This document shows positions 49,188-58,494 of a stretch of DNA of 64,000 bases, piece by piece. The stretch is from contig JASHON010000164.1 in NCBI GenBank assembly GCA_030041095.1, positions 1 to 64,000 of the forward strand, in the 5' to 3' direction. Each line of letters opens with the position of its first letter. Within the stretch, counting starts at the first letter, position 1. This DNA is from Terriglobia bacterium (GTDB lineage Bacteria; Acidobacteriota; Terriglobia; UBA7540). The position numbers were made by a program, and so were the translations under genes. Under the pieces are notes generated by a model that did no database searches, was not told the origin of the DNA, and was given only the letters and a program-made list of their open reading frames with translations.

Positions 49188-49282
49188 GGAGAGGTCGCTG
49201 TTGGCTAAGGCAGCAGCCTCGGCAAACCGGGGTTGCGGTGGCTCACGCTACCCGAGGGTTCGAATCCCTTCCCTCTCCGCCA
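49188..49282 (+). pseudogene. Degenerate class II tRNA gene (tRNA-Ser-like)
   Basis: 95 nt from GGAGAGG to CTCTCCGCCA fold as a tRNA in three arms. The acceptor stem GGAGAGG/CCTCTCC with encoded CCA is perfect. The T arm is GAGGG-TTCGAAT-CCCTT with one extra base before the acceptor strand. A long variable arm has stem GGTGGC/GCTACC with a TCAC loop. The D-arm is GCTG/CAGC. The anticodon arm is broken: CCTCGG-CAAA-CCGGGG leaves only a 4-nt loop and no usable T33 or anticodon. It looks like a chimeric or mutated tRNA-Ser; it cannot decode. A tRNA scan might miss or misassign it. Confidence 0.5.
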
Positions 49283-49497
49283 CAATCTCTCCGTGTTCCT
49301 GGTCTGCGGAATTGGGCGCCACTGCGTAGGCGCAGCCAAAAGGCATGTCGTTCTGAGGGACCGCCGCGACCGAAGAATCCCTGCATTTCCGGCCTTTGCG
49401 AAATCAGCAGCTTATTCGCAGAGACAAGCCGCAGACTTCGCGAACCGCGAAGCCTGAGCTACCCGGCCGAATGTTGGATCAAAGCCGGACCGAGATC

Positions 49498-50427
49498 ATG
49501 ACTCAACTTAACGTGCTCCCGTCTTACGTTCTGATCACGCCGGCCCACAACGAAGAAGTCTTCCTCGAGAAGACAATCGAATCGGTGATCCGGCAGACCG
49601 TGCTTCCTCTGAAATGGGTGATCGTGGATGATGGATCGACGGACCGCACGGCGAGCATTGTGGAGCGCTATCTTCCGGATCATTCCTGGATGGAGCTGCG
49701 CAAGAGGCCAAGACGGCTGGACCGCACGTTTGCCGGGAAAGCTTACGCAGTCAGAGAGGGTTGTGAGCGAGTGGCGAGCTTGCCGTATGAGATCATCGGC
49801 AACCTGGATGCCGACATTTCCTTTGACCCGGACCACTTTGAATTTCTGCTCCGCCGTTTTGCGGAGAAACCGTCGCTCGGCGTAGCAGGGACCGTCTTCA
49901 GGGAAGACGGCGGCTACAGCTCAGAGAGCGACAGCTTCGAAGGGTCCACCCATGTTGCTGGACAGTGCCAGTTGTTTCGACGGGAATGTTGGGAGCGGAT
50001 TGGCGGCTACGTCCCGCACCGCGCAGGCGGAGTTGACTGGATTGCAGTCATCACCGCGCGCATGCTGGGCTGGAAGACGCAGTCTTTCCGGGAAAAGTCG
50101 TTCTTCCACCACCGCCATTTGGGCACCGCCGAGCGCAGCGTTCTTTCGTCTTCGTTCTCCTATGGGGAAAAGGACTACTATTTGGGCGGCCATCCCGTTT
50201 GGGAGCTTTGCCGCGTAGCGTACCGCTTCATCAAGCCGCCTTACGTTGTGGGAGGCCTGACGCTTGCAGCCGGCTACTCCTGGGCGTTCCTGCGCCGCGC
50301 GCCGCGCCCCGTCTCGCCCCAATTGATGGGGTTTCATCGCAAGGAGCAGATGGCAAAGCTGAAAGCCATACTGAGGTCTCTCGCGTCGTTCAAGAGGCTG
50401 GATGCCTTCGATGTCTTGCCCCAGTAG
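49498..50427 (+). CDS. GT2-family glycosyltransferase
   Basis: A 309-residue GT-A fold enzyme. 'YVLITPAHNEE' and 'VIVDDGSTDRT' bind the nucleotide, 'GNLDADISFDPDHF' carries the DxD-type metal motif, and 'GGYVPHRAGGVDW' includes the C-terminal acceptor and catalytic region. A single hydrophobic stretch near the C-terminus (about 240-262) may attach it to the membrane. The frame extends upstream to 49396 across the tRNA flank; ATG 49498 puts the start next to the first strand and is preferred. It adds one sugar to the repeat unit. Confidence 0.82.
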   Translation: MTQLNVLPSYVLITPAHNEEVFLEKTIESVIRQTVLPLKWVIVDDGSTDRTASIVERYLPDHSWMELRKRPRRLDRTFAGKAYAVREGCERVASLPYEIIGNLDADISFDPDHFEFLLRRFAEKPSLGVAGTVFREDGGYSSESDSFEGSTHVAGQCQLFRRECWERIGGYVPHRAGGVDWIAVITARMLGWKTQSFREKSFFHHRHLGTAERSVLSSSFSYGEKDYYLGGHPVWELCRVAYRFIKPPYVVGGLTLAAGYSWAFLRRAPRPVSPQLMGFHRKEQMAKLKAILRSLASFKRLDAFDVLPQ

Positions 50428-50563
50428 GCAGCGATCAGCAATCAGAAATCAGCAGTCAGCGATCAGTCGTTAGCAATTAGCGCTCGGCAAACGTAGCCTG
50501 CTGATATCTGAAAGCTGATAGCTCGCTCAACATTTTCTACCCACCACTAATCACTGTTCCTGT
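50428..50563. repeat. Word-like repeats (CAGCAATCAG type), joint 4
   Basis: A run of CAGCGATCAGCAATCAG, AAATCAGCAGTCAGCGATCAG, CGTTAGCAATTAGCG and CTGATATCTGAAAGCTGATAG fills the gap between the glycosyltransferase and asnB. The closest relatives lie at 41492-41666. It is non-coding. Confidence 0.65.
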
Positions 50564-52453
50564 ATGTGCGGCATTTGCGGACAATTTAATTTCGGAAATC
50601 GGGCGCCGGTTCGCCGCAGCGATCTGGAACGCATGGCTGGCTCCATCGTCCATCGTGGCCCGGATGACGAAGGATATTTCATCTCCGGTTCGCTCGGCCT
50701 CGGATTTCGCCGCTTGTCCATCATCGATCTCGCCGGCGGCCATCAGCCCATGTCGGACCAGGAAGAGACCGTTTGGGTGGTATTCAACGGCGAAATCTAC
50801 AATTTCCACGAGCTAAGGCGAGAGCTGGAGGCGTTCGGGCACGTCTTTCGGACGAACTCAGATACGGAAGTGATCATCCACGGCTACAAGCAGTGGGGCG
50901 ACGAAGTGCTCAACCGGTTGAACGGCATGTTCGGCCTCGCGATCTGGGACGTGCGGACGCAGCGGCTCGTGGTCGCGCGCGACGCCTTCGGGATCAAGCT
51001 GATCTATTATCGGATTGATCGCGACCGGTTATACTTCGGCTCCGAAATTCGCGCCGTTCGCGCTGCGATGGAGGAAAGCGCCGGGGTCGATGCCACTTCC
51101 CTTAATCTTTTTCTGCGTTATCGCTTCACGCCGTCGCCCTATACGATCGTGAAGAGTGTGCGCAAGCTTGCTCCCGGAACCAAGCTGACTGTTGAAAATG
51201 GTGCATGCCACGTCAGCCGTTGGTACAACTTTAAGCCGACGCCCTTTTCGCCGGCCAAGCGACCGGCCGATGCCCAAGAAGAGTTGCTGGAACTCTACAA
51301 GCAGGCCGTCCGCCGGCAGCTCATCAGCGATGTGCCGGTTGGGCTGCTCTTGAGCGGCGGGCTCGATTCCGGCCTGCTGTTGGCCTTGATGAATCTAAAC
51401 GGAAACCATTGGCCTACCTTCAGCGTGGGCTATGGCTCGAGCTTCGCGGACGATGAGCTGGCGGACGCCTCGGAAACGGCGCGCATCCTGGGTTCAAAGC
51501 ACACCCCGGTCACCATTTCGAGATCGACTTTCGAAGAGGCCCTTCCGAAGATCGTCGCGGCGCTCGAAGAGCCCGTAGCGCCGTCTTCGATCGTTCCAAT
51601 GTATTTTGTCTGCGAGCGGGCCCGCCAGGATGTGAAGGTGGCGCTCATCGGCCAGGGGCCTGACGAGCTTTTCGGAGGGTATCGCCGGCATGTGGGCGTT
51701 CGATATGGCGCCCTGTGGTCGAATCTACCGGGCTGGCTGCGTAGTAGTCTCTCTGCGGCCGCGAACGCCCTTCCTAGAAATGAGACGCTCAAGCGGGGAG
51801 TCCATTCTCTGGCCATTCCGGACCGCATGCGCCGGTATCAGCACGTCCTGTCGCTCCTGCCGGGCAACCAGGTGGACGGATTATTTCGGGACGGAGTGCT
51901 CGATGATGGCGTGGGCAACAGGATTCTGGAATCCTGGACGGATCTGACCGGCCTTATGACCAACACGGACGAGCTGGGCGGGCTCCAATTCCTGGAGCTG
52001 CGATCCGCCCTCCCGGATGAGCTTTTGATGTACGCTGATAAGCTTTCCATGGCACACAGCCTGGAGCTTCGCGTTCCTTACCTCGATAAAGATATCGTGG
52101 AATTCGTCGAGCGCCTGCCGGCAAACTTGAAAGTAAGGAACGGCTCGCGCAAGTGGCTGCACCGCAAGGTCTGCCGTGAGTTCCTTCCGGAAGCGGTTGT
52201 GAAAAGGCCGAAGCGTGGCTTTGCTTGCAATGTCGTGGATGGCTGGTTCCGCGATGCAATTAATAGCGGAATGTCTGAAACTTTCCTTGACGAAACTTCC
52301 ATGATTTATCAATACCTTCGCCCGGCCGCGGTGCGCAAGCTCTACGAGCAGCACGTCTCCGGCCGGGAGGACCATCACAAGATTCTCTTCAGCTTGGCCG
52401 TTCTCGAGGAGTGGCTCCGCACGCAGGAGGAGCCGGTCGCGGCGCTGAGCTAG
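50564..52453 (+). CDS. asnB: Asparagine synthase (glutamine-hydrolysing)
   Basis: A 629-residue class II amidotransferase. It begins M-C-G-I-C-G with the catalytic Cys2, followed by 'SIVHRGPDDEG' and 'VVFNGEIYN' of the glutaminase domain. The synthetase domain has the pyrophosphatase loop 'LLSGGLDSG' (262-270) and 'GQGPDELFGGY'. It converts aspartate or a sugar-acid carboxylate to the amide with glutamine; many polysaccharide-locus members act on uronic acids. It forms an active counterpart to the Cys-less homologue at 46056-47864. Confidence 0.88.
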   Translation: MCGICGQFNFGNRAPVRRSDLERMAGSIVHRGPDDEGYFISGSLGLGFRRLSIIDLAGGHQPMSDQEETVWVVFNGEIYNFHELRRELEAFGHVFRTNSDTEVIIHGYKQWGDEVLNRLNGMFGLAIWDVRTQRLVVARDAFGIKLIYYRIDRDRLYFGSEIRAVRAAMEESAGVDATSLNLFLRYRFTPSPYTIVKSVRKLAPGTKLTVENGACHVSRWYNFKPTPFSPAKRPADAQEELLELYKQAVRRQLISDVPVGLLLSGGLDSGLLLALMNLNGNHWPTFSVGYGSSFADDELADASETARILGSKHTPVTISRSTFEEALPKIVAALEEPVAPSSIVPMYFVCERARQDVKVALIGQGPDELFGGYRRHVGVRYGALWSNLPGWLRSSLSAAANALPRNETLKRGVHSLAIPDRMRRYQHVLSLLPGNQVDGLFRDGVLDDGVGNRILESWTDLTGLMTNTDELGGLQFLELRSALPDELLMYADKLSMAHSLELRVPYLDKDIVEFVERLPANLKVRNGSRKWLHRKVCREFLPEAVVKRPKRGFACNVVDGWFRDAINSGMSETFLDETSMIYQYLRPAAVRKLYEQHVSGREDHHKILFSLAVLEEWLRTQEEPVAALS

Positions 52454-52584
52454 CGCCCCTACTTGGTGTCTTGGTGGTGCTGTGGCCTACTGCCTGCGAA
52501 CTATCCGCTTTCTTTGCAATATCCTGCGCCTTCGCGTGAGGCTTCTCACTTTTCGAGTGAAAATTGAACGCTAGCAATCCGGGC

Positions 52585-54024
52585 ATGACAAACCCAAACG
52601 GCGGGCACGCCCCTTCAGATCCAACGGTGCCCTACCGTCTTACGAGCTCGCGGTCGAAACTCTTGCGCATTGCCGCGGTTCTCTTTATCGCGGCGGCGAA
52701 TGCGCTTCTCCTCTTCGTCCTGGTCCCGAAGGTCCGCGGCCCCTTCATGCGGTCTTACACCATGGACCGCTACGACGGCGACGGCTATGATCAGATTGCA
52801 GAGAATTTGGCGGACGGCAACGGCTACCGCCTATATCCCAACATGGCTGAAACCTTAGTGCGCGAGCCCGGATATCCGATTCTCCTCGCCGGGCTTTACA
52901 AGACGGTTGGGCGAAGTCTGCGAGCGGTGCAGTTTGTGAATCTGATCTTTGCGCTTGCCACAGCGTGGCTGATTACGCGGATCGCGAGCCAACTTTCGAG
53001 CAGCCGGCTACTGATTTTCGGTTCTCCATTGCTGTTTCTCCTTCATCCTGAAACGCTGCTGGCAGAGAGCCGGGGTGGCATCGAAATCCTCTTCGGGTTC
53101 ATGTTGGCTCTCTTTATACTCACAGTGCTCAGAGCCGTCAAGACCAACCGTTGGCGGGATTACCTGGTGAGCGGAGCGGTTCTGGGACTAACTTGTCTGG
53201 TCCGGAGTACACCCATCCTGTTCCCGGTTTTTCTGCTCGGCTACGTTCTTGCTTTCGACCGCCGGAGACATTCTGCGGTCGCCATCGTTCGGAACTTCGC
53301 CTTAATGGCCGCCGCCATGTTCGTGGTGCTTTCCCCATGGATCGTCCGAAATTACAAGCTGACTGGGAAATTCGTGCCAACCGCCAGCGTGCTGGGAGTG
53401 GCAGCGCAGGCGGGCCTCTATCACTCCGCCCATCACGCGCTTGGGTACGTAGTGGCCGATACCGAAGCCGGGCGGCAGAGGAACAGGCTGGCTCAGCGGT
53501 TTGGGTTTCAGTTCAGGCCTGGCTACTACCAGTATTTTTATTCCAGCGCGGACGAGCTGGCATTTTCCCGCGACCTTTTCGACAGAGTTGTACGAAGGTA
53601 CGAAAGCTCGCCCCTGCTACTGGTAAGGACCGTGCTCGACAACGCGTTTTTCAACTTCTGGTGTGGGGCTAAGACGCGGATATCCGCACTCATGGACGCC
53701 GTCGTACAACTTCCTTTCGTCGCGCTCGCGCTCGTCGGCCTTGTAATTTGTCTGAGAGCCGGCCGGGCCCGCGAGACGGTGCCGATGGCCTTGCTGGTGG
53801 TCTATATTGTCGCGGTGTCGACGCCGATACTGGCGCAGGCGCGGTACTCTGCGCCATTGACACCATTTCTATCAATCTTAGTGTGCTCTGCCTTCGCGGC
53901 CTGGCTGGGAGAGTTGGTCGGCGCCCGCCACGCGCCGGCGAACGCAGTCGCGCTCGATGAGCAAGAGCCTGATGAAGAGCGGCGGGAGCCCGTCGCCGCG
54001 GCCTGGATAGGGCGCCCGATTTAG
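52585..54024 (+). CDS. GT-C type membrane glycosyltransferase (family 39-like)
   Basis: A 479-residue integral membrane protein with about ten helices. The first periplasmic loop has 'YDGDGYDQIAENLADGNGYR' (acidic DxD-like residues) and 'REPGYPILLAGLYK', typical of the PMT/ArnT-like GT-C family that uses polyprenyl-phosphate sugars. 'LLFLLHPETLLAESRGGIEI', here by key words HPETLLAES, is also characteristic. It probably decorates the polymer on the periplasmic side. The ATG at 52585 is preferred to a TTG seven codons upstream. The tail (about 455-479) is polar and low-complexity. Confidence 0.72.
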   Translation: MTNPNGGHAPSDPTVPYRLTSSRSKLLRIAAVLFIAAANALLLFVLVPKVRGPFMRSYTMDRYDGDGYDQIAENLADGNGYRLYPNMAETLVREPGYPILLAGLYKTVGRSLRAVQFVNLIFALATAWLITRIASQLSSSRLLIFGSPLLFLLHPETLLAESRGGIEILFGFMLALFILTVLRAVKTNRWRDYLVSGAVLGLTCLVRSTPILFPVFLLGYVLAFDRRRHSAVAIVRNFALMAAAMFVVLSPWIVRNYKLTGKFVPTASVLGVAAQAGLYHSAHHALGYVVADTEAGRQRNRLAQRFGFQFRPGYYQYFYSSADELAFSRDLFDRVVRRYESSPLLLVRTVLDNAFFNFWCGAKTRISALMDAVVQLPFVALALVGLVICLRAGRARETVPMALLVVYIVAVSTPILAQARYSAPLTPFLSILVCSAFAAWLGELVGARHAPANAVALDEQEPDEERREPVAAAWIGRPI

Positions 54025-54086
54025 GGCAATCCCGCCGATCACGAGGAAGCGCGGCGGGCCTCAGTCCTGCCGGAAAAAACGAAACA

Positions 54087-55946
54087 ATGAAGCGCTTTGC
54101 AGAATTCGTCATCTCTCTGGCTTTGGCGGGGCTCATCTTCTACGGCCTGTCCCGCCACTTCGACTTCCGGCAGACGATGGAGGCGGTGCGGCGAGCGCGG
54201 GTCGGTGCTCTGCTACTCGCTCTTGCGTTTGTGGTAGCCGCTTATCTCTTGCGCGGAGCTCGCTGGCGGATTTGGGAGCGGAGTCTCAGCTATTGGAACT
54301 CGCTGCGGCTCATCCTGATCGGTTTTATGGGAAATAACATCCTGCCGGCGCGGATGGGCGAGGTGCTGCGCGCGCATTGTGCCGCCGCCAAAACCGATAG
54401 AGATCGCGGCCGCAGCGCCGCCCTGGGTTCTATCGCTGCCGAGCGCATCCTCGACGGGTTGGTTTTGGGCGTGTTCGGACTCGTCGCTATCGCTCTCGTT
54501 CCCCTGGCCCATCGCCTCGACTGGTTGCTGCTGCTGCCGTCGCTGGGTTTTGCGGCCCTCGCTGCCGTGCTCGTCTTCAGCTTCTGGCGCCATGCCTGGA
54601 TCCGTTCCCTCATCTGCGCGGCAAGCGACAGGCTGCCGGGCCGCTTGGCCACCTTTGCGCGCGAAAAGGCATCTGCGTTTCTCGATGGCCCGCGCCCGCT
54701 GGGCACCGTGCCGCGCATGCTATACGCGATCGCGGCCACGGCCATCATCTGGGGCCTCGAAACCGCTGCCTGCTACCTTTTCGGCAAGGCCGTCTGGAAC
54801 GGAATGACCGTAGGTGCTGCGCTCCTGTTTCTCGTGGTGGTGAATTTTGCCTCTCTGGTTCCGCTCACCATGGGTGGAATTGGAACCATCGAGGCGGCCG
54901 GGCCGCTTTTCCTCATTAGCTCCGGCGTCTCCGCTCAGTTCGCTCTCGCAATGGTCTTAGTGCAGCATGCCGCGCAGTATTTCCTCACTACTCTCAGCGG
55001 CGGTATCTTTTACCTGGCGGGCAAGTTCCATCGCATCCCTGTCGTCCGGCCCAAGGAGGGAGCTATGCGAGCTGCGGCGCTTGCCGCTGCTCCGTCGGCC
55101 CCATCAGCCGTTCAGGAATCTGGCGCGAAGCTGCATCAGCTCAGCGAGACGGCTGAGCTGATGCAGGAGCCGCGTAACGAGATCCAGCTATCGATCGTCA
55201 TCCCGGCGTATAACGAGCAGGCGCGCCTTCCGAAGACGGTGCTTGAAACCCTCCGCTGGTGCACGGGTCGCGGGCTCGCGTTCGAGCTTATTATTGTGGA
55301 TGACGGCAGCCGCGATGAGACTCTGGCCCTCGCGCGCGGTTTCGAGGAAAGCGATGCCCGGGTTTGTGTTCTAGCCCGCCCGCACGCGGGCAAGGGAGCG
55401 GCCGTGCGCTCTGGAGCGCTTAATGCGGCAGGACGCTTCGTTCTTTTCATGGATGCGGACGCGGCTACTCCTTTGGATGAGATTCCGAAACTGCTGGCGG
55501 CGGTCGAGACAGTGTACGACGTGGCGATTGGCTCACGGGCGGCACGCGGTCCCGGCGAGGCTGAAGTCAGGACGTCCGTCCATCGGCGGCTCGTCGGCCG
55601 CACCTTCGCTTTTGCGGTCGGCCTGCTCGCGTTCGATGGCATTGCGGATACGCAATGCGGCTTCAAGATGTTTCGGCGCGATGCAGCCGCGGCTATCTTT
55701 TCCCGGCAAAAGCTTGCCGGCTTCGCCTTCGATGTCGAAATTCTGTTTATCGCTCGCCGGTTGTCGCTCTCGGTCGCCGAGATTCCGGTCAACTGGGTCG
55801 CGCAGCCGGGCTCGAAGGTAAATCTCGTCACGGACTCAATGAGGATGCTGTGGGATATCAGCCGCATCCGGTGGATGCATCGCCGGTTCCAGCCAAGCGC
55901 TCCGCTAATGGAAAGCGCCCAGCGGCCAGCAATGAGCAATCAGTAG
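54087..55946 (+). CDS. Flippase-like membrane domain fused to a GT2 glycosyltransferase
   Basis: A 619-residue fusion. Residues 1-315 form an AglD/LPG-synthase-type membrane domain with about eight helices ('FMGNNILPARMGEVLRA', 'SLVPLTMGGIGTIEA'). Residues 368-600 form a GT2 domain like dolichyl-phosphate glucose/mannose synthase ('SIVIPAYNEQARLPKT', 'LIIVDDGSRDETL', 'FMDADAATPLDEI', 'DTQCGFKMFRRDA'). Between them is a 50-residue Ala/Pro linker holding a perfect 15-bp inverted repeat. It probably makes and moves polyprenyl-phosphate sugars for the GT-C enzyme upstream. In archaeal AglD the domain order is the reverse. The last residues (SAQRPAMSNQ) derive from repeat words. Confidence 0.8.
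   Translation: MKRFAEFVISLALAGLIFYGLSRHFDFRQTMEAVRRARVGALLLALAFVVAAYLLRGARWRIWERSLSYWNSLRLILIGFMGNNILPARMGEVLRAHCAAAKTDRDRGRSAALGSIAAERILDGLVLGVFGLVAIALVPLAHRLDWLLLLPSLGFAALAAVLVFSFWRHAWIRSLICAASDRLPGRLATFAREKASAFLDGPRPLGTVPRMLYAIAATAIIWGLETAACYLFGKAVWNGMTVGAALLFLVVVNFASLVPLTMGGIGTIEAAGPLFLISSGVSAQFALAMVLVQHAAQYFLTTLSGGIFYLAGKFHRIPVVRPKEGAMRAAALAAAPSAPSAVQESGAKLHQLSETAELMQEPRNEIQLSIVIPAYNEQARLPKTVLETLRWCTGRGLAFELIIVDDGSRDETLALARGFEESDARVCVLARPHAGKGAAVRSGALNAAGRFVLFMDADAATPLDEIPKLLAAVETVYDVAIGSRAARGPGEAEVRTSVHRRLVGRTFAFAVGLLAFDGIADTQCGFKMFRRDAAAAIFSRQKLAGFAFDVEILFIARRLSLSVAEIPVNWVAQPGSKVNLVTDSMRMLWDISRIRWMHRRFQPSAPLMESAQRPAMSNQ
55131..55166. repeat. 15-bp perfect inverted repeat at the domain junction
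   Basis: CTGCATCAGCTCAGC (55131-55145) and its exact complement (55152-55166) with loop GAGACG. It lies inside the coding sequence of the fusion gene and encodes the linker residues L-H-Q-L-S-E-T-A-E-L-M-Q (349-360). Most linkers do not contain such a hairpin. Confidence 0.7.
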
Positions 55947-56012
55947 CCTGTCGCCTATAGCCCACAACCTATAACCTGGTTTTCCGCTCGTCACTCATCA
56001 CTGCTTTCAGCC
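55947..56012. repeat. Word-like repeats, joint 5
   Basis: Words AGCCTGTCGCCTATAG, CCCACAACCTATAACCTGG and CGTCACTCATCACTG fill the gap, and GCCAGCAATGAGCAATCAG extends them back into the upstream gene's last codons. Confidence 0.55.
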
Positions 56013-57443
56013 ATGAACCCACACATTGCGCTCCTCCTCTTCGCTGTTGGAATCGCTGGCCTTTTTTTTCTCGATCACGATAAAACCGCGCGGCCATCGA
56101 AAGCGGTATGGCTGCCTGCAATCTGGCTGGCGATCAATGGATCGCGGTCCGTCTCCACCTGGCTCGGTGTGGGCGTCGCCCGAATGGCCCCGGGTCAACT
56201 TCCGCCGGAGAACTTGCTTGACCAGGCGGTTGCCGCGACCTTGATGATCTTAGGGGCCGTTGTTGTTTACAGCAGGCGGAAGGAAGCCGGCGCTGTGCTA
56301 AGGGCCAGTTGGCCGATTGTGCTCTACTTTTCCTTTGCGCTATTCAGCCTTTGTTGGTCGGATTTTCCGGCATGGGGCTTGAAGCGATGGGTCAGAGCTT
56401 TGGGTGATGTGATCATGGTGCTGGTGGTAGCCACGGACGCTCGGCCGGCTGCGGCTCTCAGGCGGCTTTTCTCGCGCGTGGGGTTCGTCCTCCTGCCTGC
56501 TTCGATGCTTTTGATCAAGTACTATCCGGATCTGGGGCGCGGCTTCGATTCATGGGGCAGAAGTAATGAAATAGTGAACGTCGGGGTGACAACCAACAAG
56601 AATTCGCTGGGCGTCCTGGCTTACGTCCTCACGCTCGGAGCGCTATGGCAGGTACTCGAGCTGCTTCGGGACAAGAATCAGCCTAACCGCCGCCGGCGCC
56701 TGTTGGCGCACGGTGCCCTCCTCGCCTTTGGGCTATCTGCCTTACAGGCCGCTCATTCGGCGACCTCCGAGGCTTCTTTCGTTCTGGGAGCGGCGCTGAT
56801 GCTTGCCCTCGCTATGCGATTTTTCAGAGGCCGCCCTGCGGCCGTGCACGCTCTGGCTCTGGCGATATTGTTATGCGGCGGCGCCGCAGTGCTCCTGGGT
56901 GGCGAAGCGGCAGCCGCGAGGGCGCTGGGAAGAAAGCCGGACCTTACGGGGCGAACGGAGATCTGGAAGATCCTGATTCCGATGTGTCCTAACCCGATCG
57001 GCGGCGCCGGCTTCGAAACTTTCTGGCTAGGGAGCCGCGCCGGGAGCGCTGCCAGGGCGGTCGGCGGACTCGATGCGATCAACGAGTCGCACAACGGTTA
57101 CATCGAAGTGTACCTGAACCTGGGCTTGATCGGCGTCAGCCTCTTCGCTCTGATTCTAGTTCAAGGCTACGGGAGGGCAGTTCGCGCGTTTCGTCGCGAC
57201 CCGGCGCTCGGCGCTCTGCTGGTAGCTTACGTCGCCACCGCGGCGACTTACAACGTCGCCGAAGCGGGTTCTCGGATGCTGAATCCGGCATGGTTCTTCC
57301 TGCTTCTGGCAATTGCGGCAGCGGGCCGGGTAGCCCCGGGCGAGGAGGGCCGCTCCGCACAGGGCGAAGACGGAACGCGCGAAAGCTCAGAGCCGGCTGA
57401 TGGCGACACGACCGACCTGGATGCCGTTTGGATCGACGCTTAA
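56013..57443 (+). CDS. O-antigen polymerase/ligase family protein
   Basis: A 476-residue membrane protein with about ten helices and the Wzy_C/WaaL loop. The loop shows 'PDLTGRTEIWKIL', 'PIGGAGFETFWLG' and 'INESHNGYIEVYLNLGLIG', in which the H-x-x-Y region is conserved in polymerases. It joins repeat units in the periplasm. A hydrophilic acidic tail (about 440-476) follows the last helix. As the only Wzy-like gene seen, it is the best candidate polymerase for this locus. No Wzx flippase of the MATE-like type was found in the window. Confidence 0.8.
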   Translation: MNPHIALLLFAVGIAGLFFLDHDKTARPSKAVWLPAIWLAINGSRSVSTWLGVGVARMAPGQLPPENLLDQAVAATLMILGAVVVYSRRKEAGAVLRASWPIVLYFSFALFSLCWSDFPAWGLKRWVRALGDVIMVLVVATDARPAAALRRLFSRVGFVLLPASMLLIKYYPDLGRGFDSWGRSNEIVNVGVTTNKNSLGVLAYVLTLGALWQVLELLRDKNQPNRRRRLLAHGALLAFGLSALQAAHSATSEASFVLGAALMLALAMRFFRGRPAAVHALALAILLCGGAAVLLGGEAAAARALGRKPDLTGRTEIWKILIPMCPNPIGGAGFETFWLGSRAGSAARAVGGLDAINESHNGYIEVYLNLGLIGVSLFALILVQGYGRAVRAFRRDPALGALLVAYVATAATYNVAEAGSRMLNPAWFFLLLAIAAAGRVAPGEEGRSAQGEDGTRESSEPADGDTTDLDAVWIDA

Positions 57444-57591
57444 TACCACCTGAGCGACTCCCCGGACCTGGGCGATTGTCGCGTAGATCGCGGCGGAACC
57501 CGGCTCGTCCCGAGCCGACACCGGACCCCGCCTAACGGCCTCAAGAGGCCCGCCCCGAATAGCCTTTGAGAAAAGGAGTGACAAGCAAGCA

Positions 57592-58485
57592 ATGGACGTA
57601 TGCGGTAGGGAAATCCGGACGCGGGGAAGCATCATCCGCGTGGCGTTCGTCGACGGGGAGGGTTACCAGTTTCTGAAAGATCCCCAAACGGCATTGGCGG
57701 CGCTTCGCGAATCCCGACCTAGGGCTGACATTTTCACGTTTATACAACCGTTGGCTGACCCCGCCCCCAAATATTCCTATCCGATGGAGTACGACAATTT
57801 CGCGGATCTGCCTGTCTCCACGTTCGAGCATTGGTGGAAAGACCAGATAGGATTCAAGGCCCGCAACAAGGCGAAGCAGGCGGAGAAAAGGGGTGTCGTG
57901 GTCAGGGAGGTGCCTCTCGATGACGCTCTTCTCCAGGGAATACACGCCATCTACAACGAGTGCCCGATACGTCAGGGTAGACGGTTCCCGCACTACGGCA
58001 AGGACATTGAGACTCTGCGAGGAATGAAGTCGACCTTCCTGGACCGCAGCGTCTTCATTGGGGCATTCTTTGACGAGAGCCTCATCGGCTTCGCGAAGGT
58101 CGTCAGCGATGAGGAAGGGACCCAGGCCGGCCTGATGCATATCCTTTCCATGGTTGCGCATCGCGACAAAGCGCCCACTAACGCCCTGATCGCCCAGGCT
58201 GTCCGCTGCTGCGCGGAGCGGCAAATCGAGCATCTCTGGTACGCAAACTTCAACTACGGGAAGAGAGGCGGCGACAGCTTGGCCGACTTCAAGCAGCGTA
58301 ACGGGTTCCGCAGAGCCAACGTGCCCAGGTACTACGTCCCGCTTACCTCGGCGGGAACGGCCGCTTTGCGGCTGGGCTTGCACCACCAACTCCTGGATTG
58401 GGTACCCGCTCCAGCGGCTGTTTCGTACCGGTGGCTGCGCAAGCTGTGGTACGCGACGAGATATCCGCAGTGGGAGAACGCCTAG
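57592..58485 (+). CDS. GNAT/FemAB-like acyltransferase
   Basis: A 297-residue protein with an N-terminal region typical of FemAB-like and 'BioF2-like' acetyltransferases ('FKARNKAKQAEKRGVVVREV'). The core is 'GIHAIYNECPIRQGRRFPHY', then 'FIGAFFDESLIGFAKVV' and 'HILSMVAHRDKAPTNALIAQ'. 'LWYANFNYG' and 'DSLADFKQRNGF' match the end of a GNAT fold. It probably transfers an acyl or aminoacyl group to a sugar or lipid in the locus. An AAAAGGAG lies upstream. Function is not otherwise known. Confidence 0.65.
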   Translation: MDVCGREIRTRGSIIRVAFVDGEGYQFLKDPQTALAALRESRPRADIFTFIQPLADPAPKYSYPMEYDNFADLPVSTFEHWWKDQIGFKARNKAKQAEKRGVVVREVPLDDALLQGIHAIYNECPIRQGRRFPHYGKDIETLRGMKSTFLDRSVFIGAFFDESLIGFAKVVSDEEGTQAGLMHILSMVAHRDKAPTNALIAQAVRCCAERQIEHLWYANFNYGKRGGDSLADFKQRNGFRRANVPRYYVPLTSAGTAALRLGLHHQLLDWVPAPAAVSYRWLRKLWYATRYPQWENA

Positions 58486-58494
58486 GAGCGCCCT

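Noticed and set aside
49188-49282. Selenocysteine tRNA
   Set aside because: The 95-nt length and nearby SelA-like enzyme suggested it, but there is no TCA anticodon, the D-stem is not Sec-like, and the SelA-like protein lacks the tRNA-binding domain.
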